A stretch of 64,000 bases of DNA from positions 531,026-595,025 of the forward strand of contig NZ_WRXL01000003.1 in the NCBI RefSeq assembly GCF_010119195.1, written 5' to 3'. Below the pieces are notes generated by a model. It worked only from the letters and a program-made list of their open reading frames with translations. It made no database searches and had not been told where the DNA came from. The position numbers were made by a program, and so were the translations under genes. Shown piece after piece: positions 26,794 to 34,695 of the stretch (within the stretch, counting starts at the first letter, position 1; the number at the start of each line of letters is the position of its first letter). Source of the DNA: Haloarcula salina. GTDB lineage: Archaea; Halobacteriota; Halobacteria; Halobacteriales; Haloarculaceae.

Positions 26794-27201
26794 TCAGTTG
26801 ACGGGGATGTCCGTCCCCTCGTCGTCGGTGTCGCTCGTGACCTTCCCCAGCCGGACCGTGAGGACGCCGTCCTCGTAGCTCGCCGTGGTCTCGCTCTCCT
26901 CGACCGCCTCCGGGAGCGGGACGGACCGACTGAGCGACTGCTCGCGGCGCTCGCGCTGGACGTAGTGGCCGTCGCTCGTCTCGCGCTCCTCGCTGGCCGA
27001 CGCGCTGATCGTGAGCTTGCGGTCCTCGACCAGCTGTACGTCGATGTCTGCGCTGTCGTAGCCCGGCAGGTCCGCGTGGACGACGAACGCGTCGCCCTCG
27101 TCGATCACGTCGACCGGGATGGAGCCGAGGTCGACGCCGAACTGCTCGCCCAGCATGTCGAACGCGCGCTCGATCTCAGAGAACGGGTCTCTGTCTGACA
27201 T
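26794..27201 (-). CDS. Hsp20-family small heat-shock protein
   Basis: This 135-aa protein has an alpha-crystallin domain (about 28-125): VHADLPGYDSADIDVQLVED, ERREQSLSRSVPLP and the closing ASYEDGVLTVRLGK. The IPVN end resembles the I-x-I/V oligomerisation tail. It holds unfolding proteins under stress. MSDRDPFSEIERAF at 27201 is the start, because a CTTAAG box is centred 27.5 nt upstream, giving a leaderless mRNA. The bcp gene follows 2 bp after its stop. Confidence 0.92.
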   Translation of the reverse strand: MSDRDPFSEIERAFDMLGEQFGVDLGSIPVDVIDEGDAFVVHADLPGYDSADIDVQLVEDRKLTISASASEERETSDGHYVQRERREQSLSRSVPLPEAVEESETTASYEDGVLTVRLGKVTSDTDDEGTDIPVN

Positions 27202-27250
27202 GTCCGGGGGTACGCGTGCCCGGGACTTAAGCCTAGAACGGGTACGACGG

Positions 27251-28066
27251 TCAGTTGATGACCGTCTCGGAGTCGTACGAGCCCAGCCGGCGGACCCAGC
27301 CGCCCTCGGCGATGCCCTCGATGTCGGCGAGGGCGTCCTGCGTGCGCTCCTCGTAGAGGCCGGCGGCGATGTCGATGTGGAAGACGTAGTCGCCGAGTCG
27401 CTCGCCGCTGGGGCGGGACTCGACGCGCGTGAGGTTGATGTCGCGGTCGGCGAAGGGCTCCAGCATCTCCAGCAGCAGGCCGGGGTAGTCCACGTCGGGG
27501 TAGACGATGAAGGAGGTCTTCCCGCCGGCCTCGGCGCGCTCGCTGGCGGGCGCGACGACGACGAAGCGGGTGGCGTTCGAGGACTGGTCCTGGATGTCCT
27601 CGGCGAGCACCCGCAGTTCGGTCCCGTTGGTCGCGTTCTCGGGGTGGCCGATGGCCGCGACGCTCGGGTCCTCGCGGGCGCGCTCGACGCCCCGGGCCGT
27701 CGAGGCGACGGCCTCAACGTCGACGCCGGGGTAGTGCTCGTCGAGCCAGCCGCGACACTGGGCCAGCGCCTGCGCGTGGCTGGCGACGAGGCCGAACGAG
27801 TCACCCTGTGCCAGCAGGGCGTGGCGGATCGGCGTGATGATCTCCTTGACGACGGCGACGTCGTACTCGGCGAAGGCGTCGAGCGACTCCGTCACCGACC
27901 CCTCGATGCTGTTCTCGACGGGGACGACGCCGCGGTCGGCCTCGCCCTCGGCGACGGCCTCGACGATGGCGGTCACCGACTCGGCGAACGACACCTCGTC
28001 GTCGGTGACTGCCTGTGCGGCGCGGTGCGAGTAGGTCCCCGCGGGTCCGAGCGTCACGGTGGTCAT
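27251..28066 (-). CDS. pheA: Prephenate dehydratase
   Basis: This 271-aa monofunctional enzyme converts prephenate to phenylpyruvate for phenylalanine synthesis. The catalytic domain has LGPAGTYSHRAA, VVPVENSIEGSV and the TRF motif in SSNATRFVVV. A C-terminal ACT domain with ESRP (in TRVESRPSGERLGDY) gives allosteric control by phenylalanine. There is no chorismate mutase domain. A TTTTA box (minus strand, 28091-28095) is centred 27 nt before the ATG, so the mRNA is leaderless; no peptide leader is seen here, unlike pheS. Confidence 0.94.
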   Translation of the reverse strand: MTTVTLGPAGTYSHRAAQAVTDDEVSFAESVTAIVEAVAEGEADRGVVPVENSIEGSVTESLDAFAEYDVAVVKEIITPIRHALLAQGDSFGLVASHAQALAQCRGWLDEHYPGVDVEAVASTARGVERAREDPSVAAIGHPENATNGTELRVLAEDIQDQSSNATRFVVVAPASERAEAGGKTSFIVYPDVDYPGLLLEMLEPFADRDINLTRVESRPSGERLGDYVFHIDIAAGLYEERTQDALADIEGIAEGGWVRRLGSYDSETVIN

Positions 28067-28186
28067 ACCCTCGGATACTCCGCTGGGGAGTAAAAGAACC
28101 GCGGTCCGGCCGGACTGGGGCGGTCCCGGACGCCAGTCCCTCGCCCGGACGTCCCGTCTCGTCGGGTCGCCGCTGCGTCGGCCGCC

Positions 28187-29026
28187 TCAGGACAGTCGCG
28201 CCAGCTCCTCGTCGGTGAGGTTGATTTCGCTCGCGGCGACGTTCTGTTCGAGGTGCGCGAGGTCGCTGGTCCCCGGAATCGGCAGCGTCACGTCGGAGTG
28301 ACCCAGGAGCCACGCCAGCGCGATCTGGTACGGCGTCGCGTCGTGGCGCTCGGCGATCTCGTCGATACCGTCCACGCCGCCGAGGTCGCCGGCCCCGAGC
28401 GGGAACCACGGGATGAAGCCGATGCCGTACTCCTCGCAGGCCTCGAGCACGTCCTCGTCGTCGCGGTGGGCGACGTTGTACTGGTTCTGCACCGTCGCCA
28501 CGTCCACCACGTCCCGCGCCCGGTCCAGTTCCTCGACCGTGACGTTCGAGACGCCGACGTGGCGGACCAGCCCCTCGTCTTTCAGCTCCGCGAGCGCGTG
28601 GAGCGAGTCCTCGAAGGGCGTGTCGGGGTCCGGCCGGTGGAACTGGTAGAGGTCGATGGGGTCCATCCGCAGGCGGTCCCGCGAGCAGAGGTGGGCGTTC
28701 CGCAGGTAGTCCGGGTCGCCGTGGGCCAGCCAGTCGGCGTCCGTGTTGCGTAGCAGGCCGCCCTTCGTCGCGACGACGAGGTCCTCGCGTTCGGTGTCGA
28801 GCGTCTCGCCGATGAGGCGCTCCGAGACGCCGGGGCCGTAGGAGTCCGCGGTGTCGATGAAGTCGACGCCGAGGTCGACCGCCCGTTCGAGCACCTCGCG
28901 GGCGTTCGCCACGTCGTCTGGCTCGCCGATGATGTCCTCGCCGGTGAGGCGCATCGCGCCGAAGCCGAGTCGGTGGACCGTGAGGTCGCCGCCGATGTCG
29001 AACGTGTCGCTCTCGTTTGTGACCAT
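28187..29026 (-). CDS. Aldo/keto reductase
   Basis: This 279-aa (alpha/beta)8 NAD(P)H oxidoreductase shows the tetrad: Asp and Tyr in DFIDTADSYGPG, Lys in VVATKGGLL and His in LYQFHRPDPD. Substrate unknown. MVTNESDTFDIGG at 29026 is the start, because a TTTT box (minus strand, 29052-29055) is centred 27.5 nt upstream. The frame is open further but that part has no AKR content. Confidence 0.9.
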   Translation of the reverse strand: MVTNESDTFDIGGDLTVHRLGFGAMRLTGEDIIGEPDDVANAREVLERAVDLGVDFIDTADSYGPGVSERLIGETLDTEREDLVVATKGGLLRNTDADWLAHGDPDYLRNAHLCSRDRLRMDPIDLYQFHRPDPDTPFEDSLHALAELKDEGLVRHVGVSNVTVEELDRARDVVDVATVQNQYNVAHRDDEDVLEACEEYGIGFIPWFPLGAGDLGGVDGIDEIAERHDATPYQIALAWLLGHSDVTLPIPGTSDLAHLEQNVAASEINLTDEELARLS

Positions 29027-29166
29027 GGTCCCACTGTCGTGGGCACGCCTGAAAACGGCGGTGCATGCCTCGGTAGCTTCCGGTACCGGTGCCTCTGTGC
29101 TGTGAGAGACTCCGGATCTGGGGGCTACTAGATCGCAGCGAATGTGCTCCCGATAATCTCGCGTAG

Positions 29167-29185
29167 ATGTTAGAAAAACTAACAT
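29167..29185. promoter_or_regulatory. 7-bp palindrome beside the promoter at 29194
   Basis: ATGTTAG (29167-29173) and CTAACAT (29179-29185) flank AAAAA. The palindrome ends about 9 bp before a TATACTTTT box (29194-29202) that serves the gene at 29233. The position suits an activator or repressor site touching the BRE. Confidence 0.5.
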
Positions 29186-29232
29186 AGTAGGCGTATACTT
29201 TTTTGACAGATGAAGGACGAAGAGTAGAGTGT

Positions 29233-29565
29233 ATGTCCGCAACTCCGCAAGTGACTGACTCGTCAGCGTTCGAGAACGGGTCGCTCGGCCTGCAGGTCGT
29301 CCTGTTCGTCGTGACCGGAACGCTCTACGGCCTGTACTGGCTGTACAAGACCGCCAAACAACTCGACGAAGGGACGGACCAGAACCTCTCTCCTATCCTG
29401 GCGGTTATCCCGATCGTCAACATCATCGGAATCTGGCAGATATCGAACGCGGCCGAGGCCGTCACAGACCAGAGCGGTGTGGTCCTGTTCGTGCTGTTCG
29501 TCGTCTTCGGTCCGATCTCGTGGTTCCTGATCCAGTCGGGCATCAACGATACCGCGGCGAACTGA
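29233..29565 (+). CDS. DUF4234-type small membrane protein (110 aa)
   Basis: This protein has three or four hydrophobic segments: GLQVVLFVVTGTLYGLYWLY, then LAVIPIVNIIGIW and VVLFVLFVVFGPISWFLI. The YGLYWLYK pattern fits the DUF4234 family. Function unknown. Its promoter (TATACTTTT near 29194) is preceded by a perfect 7-bp palindrome and the gene is followed at once by a T7 terminator, so it is a self-contained, probably regulated unit. Confidence 0.78.
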   Translation: MSATPQVTDSSAFENGSLGLQVVLFVVTGTLYGLYWLYKTAKQLDEGTDQNLSPILAVIPIVNIIGIWQISNAAEAVTDQSGVVLFVLFVVFGPISWFLIQSGINDTAAN

Positions 29566-29587
29566 GGCGGCCCGACGCCGTTTTTTT
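29566..29587 (+). terminator. T7 terminator after the DUF4234 gene
   Basis: GGCG (29566-29569) can pair with CGCC (29576-29579), and after one G comes a run of seven T (29581-29587). It follows the stop codon directly. Confidence 0.65.
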
Positions 29588-29648
29588 CACGCACGAAACG
29601 CCGCTACTGACGTCGCTCTCCCGTTCCGATCGCGGTGTTCGCCGCCGC

Positions 29649-30278
29649 TCACTCGTCGCCGTGGTGGAACAGCGCGAGGTGAACGAGGAGATAGCGCGAC
29701 GCGAAAAAGACCGTGACGCTGGCGGCGAAGGCAAACAGCGAAACGTCGGCGACCGACACGCCGAAGCCGGAGTCGACGAACGGGTTCCGGCCCATCGCCG
29801 CGATGTACGACGCCACCGCCTCACCGCCGCCCAGGCCCACGGCGAACAGACAGAGCGAGAGCACGATCGCCAGGCCGCCGGTCCCGAGCCCGACGTACCG
29901 CGCGAAGTCCTCGGCGTTGAGCGCCGCGTGTGCTTGCCGTTCGGTCAGCGGCGCGAGCCGGACTCGGTAGAGAACGGCTGCGACGAGCAGCGCCGCGCCG
30001 AGCAGTTGCAACACGCCCCCGAATAGGCCGAGCAACAGCGCCTTCGGCGAGGCGGCGGCGGGGTCGGACGCGGGGAGGAACGCGGCGGCGCTGTCCGGAT
30101 AGAGCCCGTACATCGGGAGCAACAGCGCCAGCGCGCCGAGGAGTGCGCTCTGGAGCGCGAGCGTTCGCGGGACGGACTGGCGGAGGTACGAGTGGCGTTC
30201 GTAGCGGACGCGATCGTAGGTCGACCCCGAGAGAAACGCCTGCGCGATCGCGTCGTCTGGCTGTGAATCGGTGGACAT
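29649..30278 (-). CDS. Membrane protein of unknown function (209 aa)
   Basis: The protein has four hydrophobic segments (about 38-56, 78-104, 130-150 and 178-200), with a polar N-terminus (MSTDSQPDDAIAQAFLSG) and a short polar tail ending HHGDE. I see no known domain. The promoter may be GGTTATACT (minus strand, 30319-30327), about 45 nt upstream, so a short 5' leader is expected. Confidence 0.7.
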   Translation of the reverse strand: MSTDSQPDDAIAQAFLSGSTYDRVRYERHSYLRQSVPRTLALQSALLGALALLLPMYGLYPDSAAAFLPASDPAAASPKALLLGLFGGVLQLLGAALLVAAVLYRVRLAPLTERQAHAALNAEDFARYVGLGTGGLAIVLSLCLFAVGLGGGEAVASYIAAMGRNPFVDSGFGVSVADVSLFAFAASVTVFFASRYLLVHLALFHHGDE

Positions 30279-30410
30279 GTCGATACCGACCTGTTCACAG
30301 GCAGTTTGCCTAATCGGCAGTATAACCCTTTCGTCCGGTCCACTATTTGCGATAATGGGACGCTGGCAGTGGCTCCGTGCGCCGGGGGTAGATCTCGGTC
30401 GCGGTCCGCG

Positions 30411-31829
30411 TCACCGGGTGTGGATCGCCTCGCCCCGGGCGGCCGCGGCGGCCTCGTGGACGGCCTCCGAGAGCGTCGGGTGGGTGTGGATCGTCCCGAC
30501 CACGTCTTCGAGGCGCGCGCCCATCTCGATGCCCAGCCCGAGTTCGGCGATCAGCTCCGAGGCCTCCGGGCCGACGACCTGCGCGCCCAGCAGGAACTCC
30601 TCGTCGGCGTCGGCGACGACGCGGACGAATCCCTCCCGCTCGTCGACCGTGAGCGCCCGACCGTTGGCCCGCAGCGGCATCTGCCCGACGACCGTCTCGA
30701 AGCCGGCGTCCTCGGCCTCGGCCTCGGTCATCCCGACCGTGCCGATCTCGGGGTCGGTGAACACCGCGGCGGGGATCGCCTGGTGGTCGAAGGCGGCCGG
30801 CTCGCCGGCGGCCACCTCGGCGGCGACGGTCCCCTCGGCCATCGCCTTGTGCGCGAGCATCGGTTCGCCCGCCACGTCGCCGACGGCGAAGACGCTCTCG
30901 ACGGCCGTTCGGCACTGCTCGTCGGTGGGCAGGACGCCGTCGTCGTCGGGCTGGAGGTCGAGCGCGTCGAGGTTCAGCGTCTCCGTGACCGGTTCGCGAC
31001 CGACGGCGACGAGGCACTGCTCGGCGTTGTACTCGGTGATCTCGTCGTCGGCGTCGGTCGTCTGGACGCGAATGCCCTCCGCCGTCTCCTCCCAGTCGTG
31101 GGCCGCCTCGCCGAAGCTGAAGTCGATGCCCAGGTCCGTCGCCCGCTCGCGGACGACGGCCGCCACGTCGTCCTCGTAGCCCGGTAGCACGTCGTCAAGC
31201 ATCTCGACGACGGTGACCTCGGCCCCGAGCTTCGCGAACGCCGTCGACAGCTCCATCCCGATGTAGCCCGCGCCGACGACGACCAGTTTCTCGGGGACGG
31301 AGTCGAGCGCCAGCGCGTCTTTCGAGGAGAGGATCCGCTCACCGTCGAACGCGAAGCCCGGGACCTCCATCGGCCGGCTCCCCGTCGCGACGACGGCGTG
31401 CTCGAAGGCGATGGACTCCGAGCCCTGGCCCTCGCCGCCGTGGGCGACCCTGACGGTCTCGCCGTCGACGAACTCGGCGGTCCCCTCGACCAGTTCGACG
31501 CCGGCGCTCTCACACAGCGACTCGACGCCCCGCGTCAGACGCGTGACGACGCCGTCCTTCCACTCGGTGAGGCCGGCCATGTCGACGGCCGGATCGGCGA
31601 ACACGCCCATCTCTTCGCCCCGTCTGGCGTCGTGGGCCACGTCGGCGGCCGAGATGACCGCCTTCGACGGGATGCAGCCGTGGTTCAGACACGTCCCCCC
31701 GTAGGCGTCCCGCTCGACGAGCGTCACGTCGAGGCCAAGCTGTGCGCCGCGGATGGCGGCGACGTAGCCGCCCGGTCCGCCGCCGATGACGAGCAGTTCG
31801 GTTCCAGTGGTAACGTCTCCGACGACCAT
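30411..31829 (-). CDS. lpdA: Dihydrolipoamide dehydrogenase (E3)
   Basis: This 472-aa FAD enzyme reoxidises dihydrolipoyl groups with NAD. FAD site GGGPGGYVAA (16-25), redox disulfide Cys47/Cys52 in GGTCLNHGCIPSK, NAD site VVVGAGYIGMEL, FAD site SVFAVGDVAG, and a C-terminal His-Glu pair in THPTLSEAV. It serves the E1/E2 complex encoded at 34696-38372, from which it is separated by a histidine kinase and a CMD-family gene. An AAAA/TTTT box (31854-31857) lies 26.5 nt before the ATG, so it has its own leaderless promoter. Confidence 0.95.
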   Translation of the reverse strand: MVVGDVTTGTELLVIGGGPGGYVAAIRGAQLGLDVTLVERDAYGGTCLNHGCIPSKAVISAADVAHDARRGEEMGVFADPAVDMAGLTEWKDGVVTRLTRGVESLCESAGVELVEGTAEFVDGETVRVAHGGEGQGSESIAFEHAVVATGSRPMEVPGFAFDGERILSSKDALALDSVPEKLVVVGAGYIGMELSTAFAKLGAEVTVVEMLDDVLPGYEDDVAAVVRERATDLGIDFSFGEAAHDWEETAEGIRVQTTDADDEITEYNAEQCLVAVGREPVTETLNLDALDLQPDDDGVLPTDEQCRTAVESVFAVGDVAGEPMLAHKAMAEGTVAAEVAAGEPAAFDHQAIPAAVFTDPEIGTVGMTEAEAEDAGFETVVGQMPLRANGRALTVDEREGFVRVVADADEEFLLGAQVVGPEASELIAELGLGIEMGARLEDVVGTIHTHPTLSEAVHEAAAAARGEAIHTR

Positions 31830-31891
31830 AGCGGCTCCTCGGCCGGCCCGGTGAAAAGGTATCGCCCTTCGCGGGATCCCGCCCGCCCGGC

Positions 31892-34246
31892 TCAGTCGCC
31901 GTCGGCGGTCGGCAGTTCGAGGACGATCCGCGTCCCGCGGGGCTCGCGGTCTTCGACGCGGACCGACCCGCCGTACTGCGCCACCATCGTCTCGACGAAG
32001 TGCAGGCCGAACCCGCTCGCGCTGACCGGCGCCGTCTGCCAGCCGTCGCGGCCGAACACCCTGTCTCGGATCGCCGGGTCGATGCCGGGACCGTCGTCCT
32101 CGATGCGGACGACCGTCGTCTCGCCCTCGACTGCCACCGAGACCCACGCGCTGGGATCGCCGGCGTCGTTGTGCTCGACGGCGTTGACGAGGACGTTGTA
32201 CACGACCTCTTCGAGCAGTTCGTCGGCGAGGACGGGGGCCGTCGCGGGGGCGTCGAGGGTGACGGCGGCGGCCGGATAGTCGAGTTCGAGCCGCGCCACG
32301 CAGTCGCCGACGACCGCGGCGAGGTCGTGTGGCTCGACCTCCGGCGACTCGTCCGCGATCTGTCGGAGGACGCGCCGGACGCGCTGGACCGTGTCGACGA
32401 TCTCGACCCCGCGGCCGTCGATCTGCTCGACCAGCGCCCGCCGCTCGTCGTCCTCGTCAAGCGCGTCGAGGAGGCGCTCCGTCGCGCCGAGGACGACCGT
32501 CATCCCGTTGAGCACCTCGTGTCGGAGCAGATTGTTGAAGAAGGCGATCTGGGACTGTCGCGTCTGGAGCTCCGCCTCTTTCCGTCGCAGTTCGGTCACG
32601 TCCGCGATGGCCGCCACCGCGCGGACGACCTCGCCGTCGCCGTTCGTCATCGGGACCATGTTGGTCGAGAGCCACACCGTCTCCCCGTCGGACTGCTCGA
32701 TGACGTGCTCGTGGCCGTACACCGGTTCGCCGGTCGCCACGACGCGGCCGAACGGCAGGTCGTCGACGTCGAGCAGCTCCGTCCGGTCGTCGAAGACCTG
32801 CCACTCCGCCCCGTCGGCCGAGCGGCCGAGGATTTCGACGGTCTCCAGGCCGAGCACCTCCTTGGCGTAGCCGTTGGCGCGGAGGACGGTCCCGTCGCGG
32901 TCGAAGACGGCGATCGCGACCGGACTCGACTCCAGGACGGACTCGATGAACGCGAGCTGTTCGCCGAGGCGCTCCTGGATGTGTTTCTTGCCGGTGATGT
33001 CCTTGACCATCCCGACGATGACGGGCTGGCCGTCCCGCCGTTCGCTCAGTATCAGCGTCAGGAGCCCCCAGATCGTCTGTCCGCCGACGGTCTCGAGCTC
33101 CAGTTCGCGGCTCACTTTCCCGTGCTCCCGGATCGCTTCGAGGACCGTCTCGCGTTCCTCCGGGTTCGCGTACACGTCGACCACCTCGGTACCCACGAGG
33201 TCCTCGGCGCTCTCTGTCCCGAACAGTCTCGCCAGCGCCGGGTTCGCTTCGAGCACGACGCCGCCCTCGACCGGTTCTGTCACGAACACCCCGACAGGGG
33301 CGTGCTCGAAGAACTCGGCCATCTTCTCCACCTCGTCTCTGAGTTCCAGCGTGTTAGTGGCGTAGGCGATGTCGCGGCCGATGTCGCTCAGCAGTTCCAG
33401 CTCCGACGCGTCGAATGCGTCGATCCGGTCGGCGTAGACGAACAGGGCTCCGTAGGACTCGCCGCCGTAGGTCAGCGGCACGGCGGCGACCGACCGGAAG
33501 CCGCGTTCCAGCGCGGCCTCCCGCCACGGCTCGAACGAGGGTGCGTGCTCGATGTCCTGACAGACCTGGATCTCGCCGGTGCGTATCGCCCGCCCCGCGG
33601 GGCCGCGGCCGTGGTCGGTCGCCGCCGCGGCCGTCACGTCGACCACGTCGAGGTAGCCCTGCTCGTCGCCGCCCCCGGCGCGCGGCTCGATGGCGTCTGT
33701 CTCCGGGTCGTGACAGCCGATCCAGGCGAAGCGGTACGGCTCAGACTCGGTGAGGATGTCACAGACGCGCGTCTCCAGCGTTTGCCGGTCGCGGGCCCAC
33801 AGCAGCGCCCGATTGATCTTCCGGCTGACCGCGGCGATATGCTCGTACCGCGTCGCTTGCCGCTCGGTCGATCGGTGGTCGAGGACCGCCTCGATCCGGT
33901 CGACGAGCAGGTCGTAGCCGGCGTCGCCGACCCGCGGGACGAACCCGGTCGCGTCGTCCGCCAGCGCATCCCGAACCAGCGCCTCGTCGTCGGCCGGGGC
34001 GAAGAGGAGAACGGGGAGCGAGGGGTCGGCCGCTCGGACCGCCCGCAGGAGCGAGAGTCCGTCGCCCTCGCGGAGGGACTGCTCGGTGACGACGCAGTCG
34101 ACGGTCCCCGACTCGACGGCGGCCAGCCCGTCCCGCTGTCCGGCGGCGACCTCGACAGTGAGGTCGCTCCGGTCGCCCAGTCGCCGTCGGACGGCGGCCG
34201 CGCCGTCACCCGCCCCGACGTACAGGACGACCGCCGGTAATTCCAT
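31892..34246 (-). CDS. Multidomain sensor histidine kinase (pseudo-receiver, GAF, two PAS)
   Basis: This 784-aa soluble protein has a receiver-like domain (1-120), GAF (about 130-305), PAS (about 310-430), PAS (about 435-560), HisKA with His near 576 in NNLLRHEVLNGM, and HATPase (DDGPGID, SGFGLHFVETM). In the receiver, the phosphoacceptor position is Glu55 (CVVTEQSL), the acidic pocket is VGAGDG and the conserved Lys region is VPRVGD, so it is degenerate. A TTATAC box lies about 28 nt before the ATG. It lies between lpdA and the E2 gene, but functional linkage is not shown. Confidence 0.88.
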   Translation of the reverse strand: MELPAVVLYVGAGDGAAAVRRRLGDRSDLTVEVAAGQRDGLAAVESGTVDCVVTEQSLREGDGLSLLRAVRAADPSLPVLLFAPADDEALVRDALADDATGFVPRVGDAGYDLLVDRIEAVLDHRSTERQATRYEHIAAVSRKINRALLWARDRQTLETRVCDILTESEPYRFAWIGCHDPETDAIEPRAGGGDEQGYLDVVDVTAAAATDHGRGPAGRAIRTGEIQVCQDIEHAPSFEPWREAALERGFRSVAAVPLTYGGESYGALFVYADRIDAFDASELELLSDIGRDIAYATNTLELRDEVEKMAEFFEHAPVGVFVTEPVEGGVVLEANPALARLFGTESAEDLVGTEVVDVYANPEERETVLEAIREHGKVSRELELETVGGQTIWGLLTLILSERRDGQPVIVGMVKDITGKKHIQERLGEQLAFIESVLESSPVAIAVFDRDGTVLRANGYAKEVLGLETVEILGRSADGAEWQVFDDRTELLDVDDLPFGRVVATGEPVYGHEHVIEQSDGETVWLSTNMVPMTNGDGEVVRAVAAIADVTELRRKEAELQTRQSQIAFFNNLLRHEVLNGMTVVLGATERLLDALDEDDERRALVEQIDGRGVEIVDTVQRVRRVLRQIADESPEVEPHDLAAVVGDCVARLELDYPAAAVTLDAPATAPVLADELLEEVVYNVLVNAVEHNDAGDPSAWVSVAVEGETTVVRIEDDGPGIDPAIRDRVFGRDGWQTAPVSASGFGLHFVETMVAQYGGSVRVEDREPRGTRIVLELPTADGD

Positions 34247-34353
34247 GGCTAGCCATCGACCGCTGGAGCGTATAACGCTGTGGGCGGCATTTCACTTCCC
34301 GACAACAGTCGTCCGGGGGCAAATCATGTCACGGTGGTGGCCGTACCACCGAT

Positions 34354-34689
34354 ATGGCAGACGAAGTCACCGATCGGGAGGAGCTCCCGGCGACGCCCAC
34401 GCGGTTCGCGGAGGAACAGCCGGCGGTCTGGGAGGCGTACAGCGACCTCGGGAAGGCCTGTGCCGAAGCGGGCCCGCTGGACGAGGAGACGAAGCGGCTC
34501 GTGAAGCTCGCGCTGGCCGTCGGCGCGCAGTCCGAAGGGGCGGTCCACTCGCACGTCCGGCGCGGCCTGGACGAGGGGCTCGACGCCGCGGCACTCCAGC
34601 ACGTCGCCACGCTGGCCGTGCCGACGCTCGGCTTCCCGAAGGCGATGGCGGCGAGAAGCTGGATCGGCGACGTGACCGACGCCGAGTGA
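34354..34689 (+). CDS. Carboxymuconolactone decarboxylase (CMD) family protein
   Basis: This 111-aa helical protein has the CMD/AhpD fold pattern: LDEETKRLVKLALAVGAQSE then AVHSHVRRGLDEG. The CxxC pair of AhpD alkylhydroperoxidases is absent (SEGAVHSH at that place), so peroxidase activity is unlikely. It may be a carboxymuconolactone decarboxylase-like or small binding protein. It is convergent with the E2 gene, 6 bp apart. Confidence 0.82.
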   Translation: MADEVTDREELPATPTRFAEEQPAVWEAYSDLGKACAEAGPLDEETKRLVKLALAVGAQSEGAVHSHVRRGLDEGLDAAALQHVATLAVPTLGFPKAMAARSWIGDVTDAE

Positions 34690-34695
34690 GGCCGC

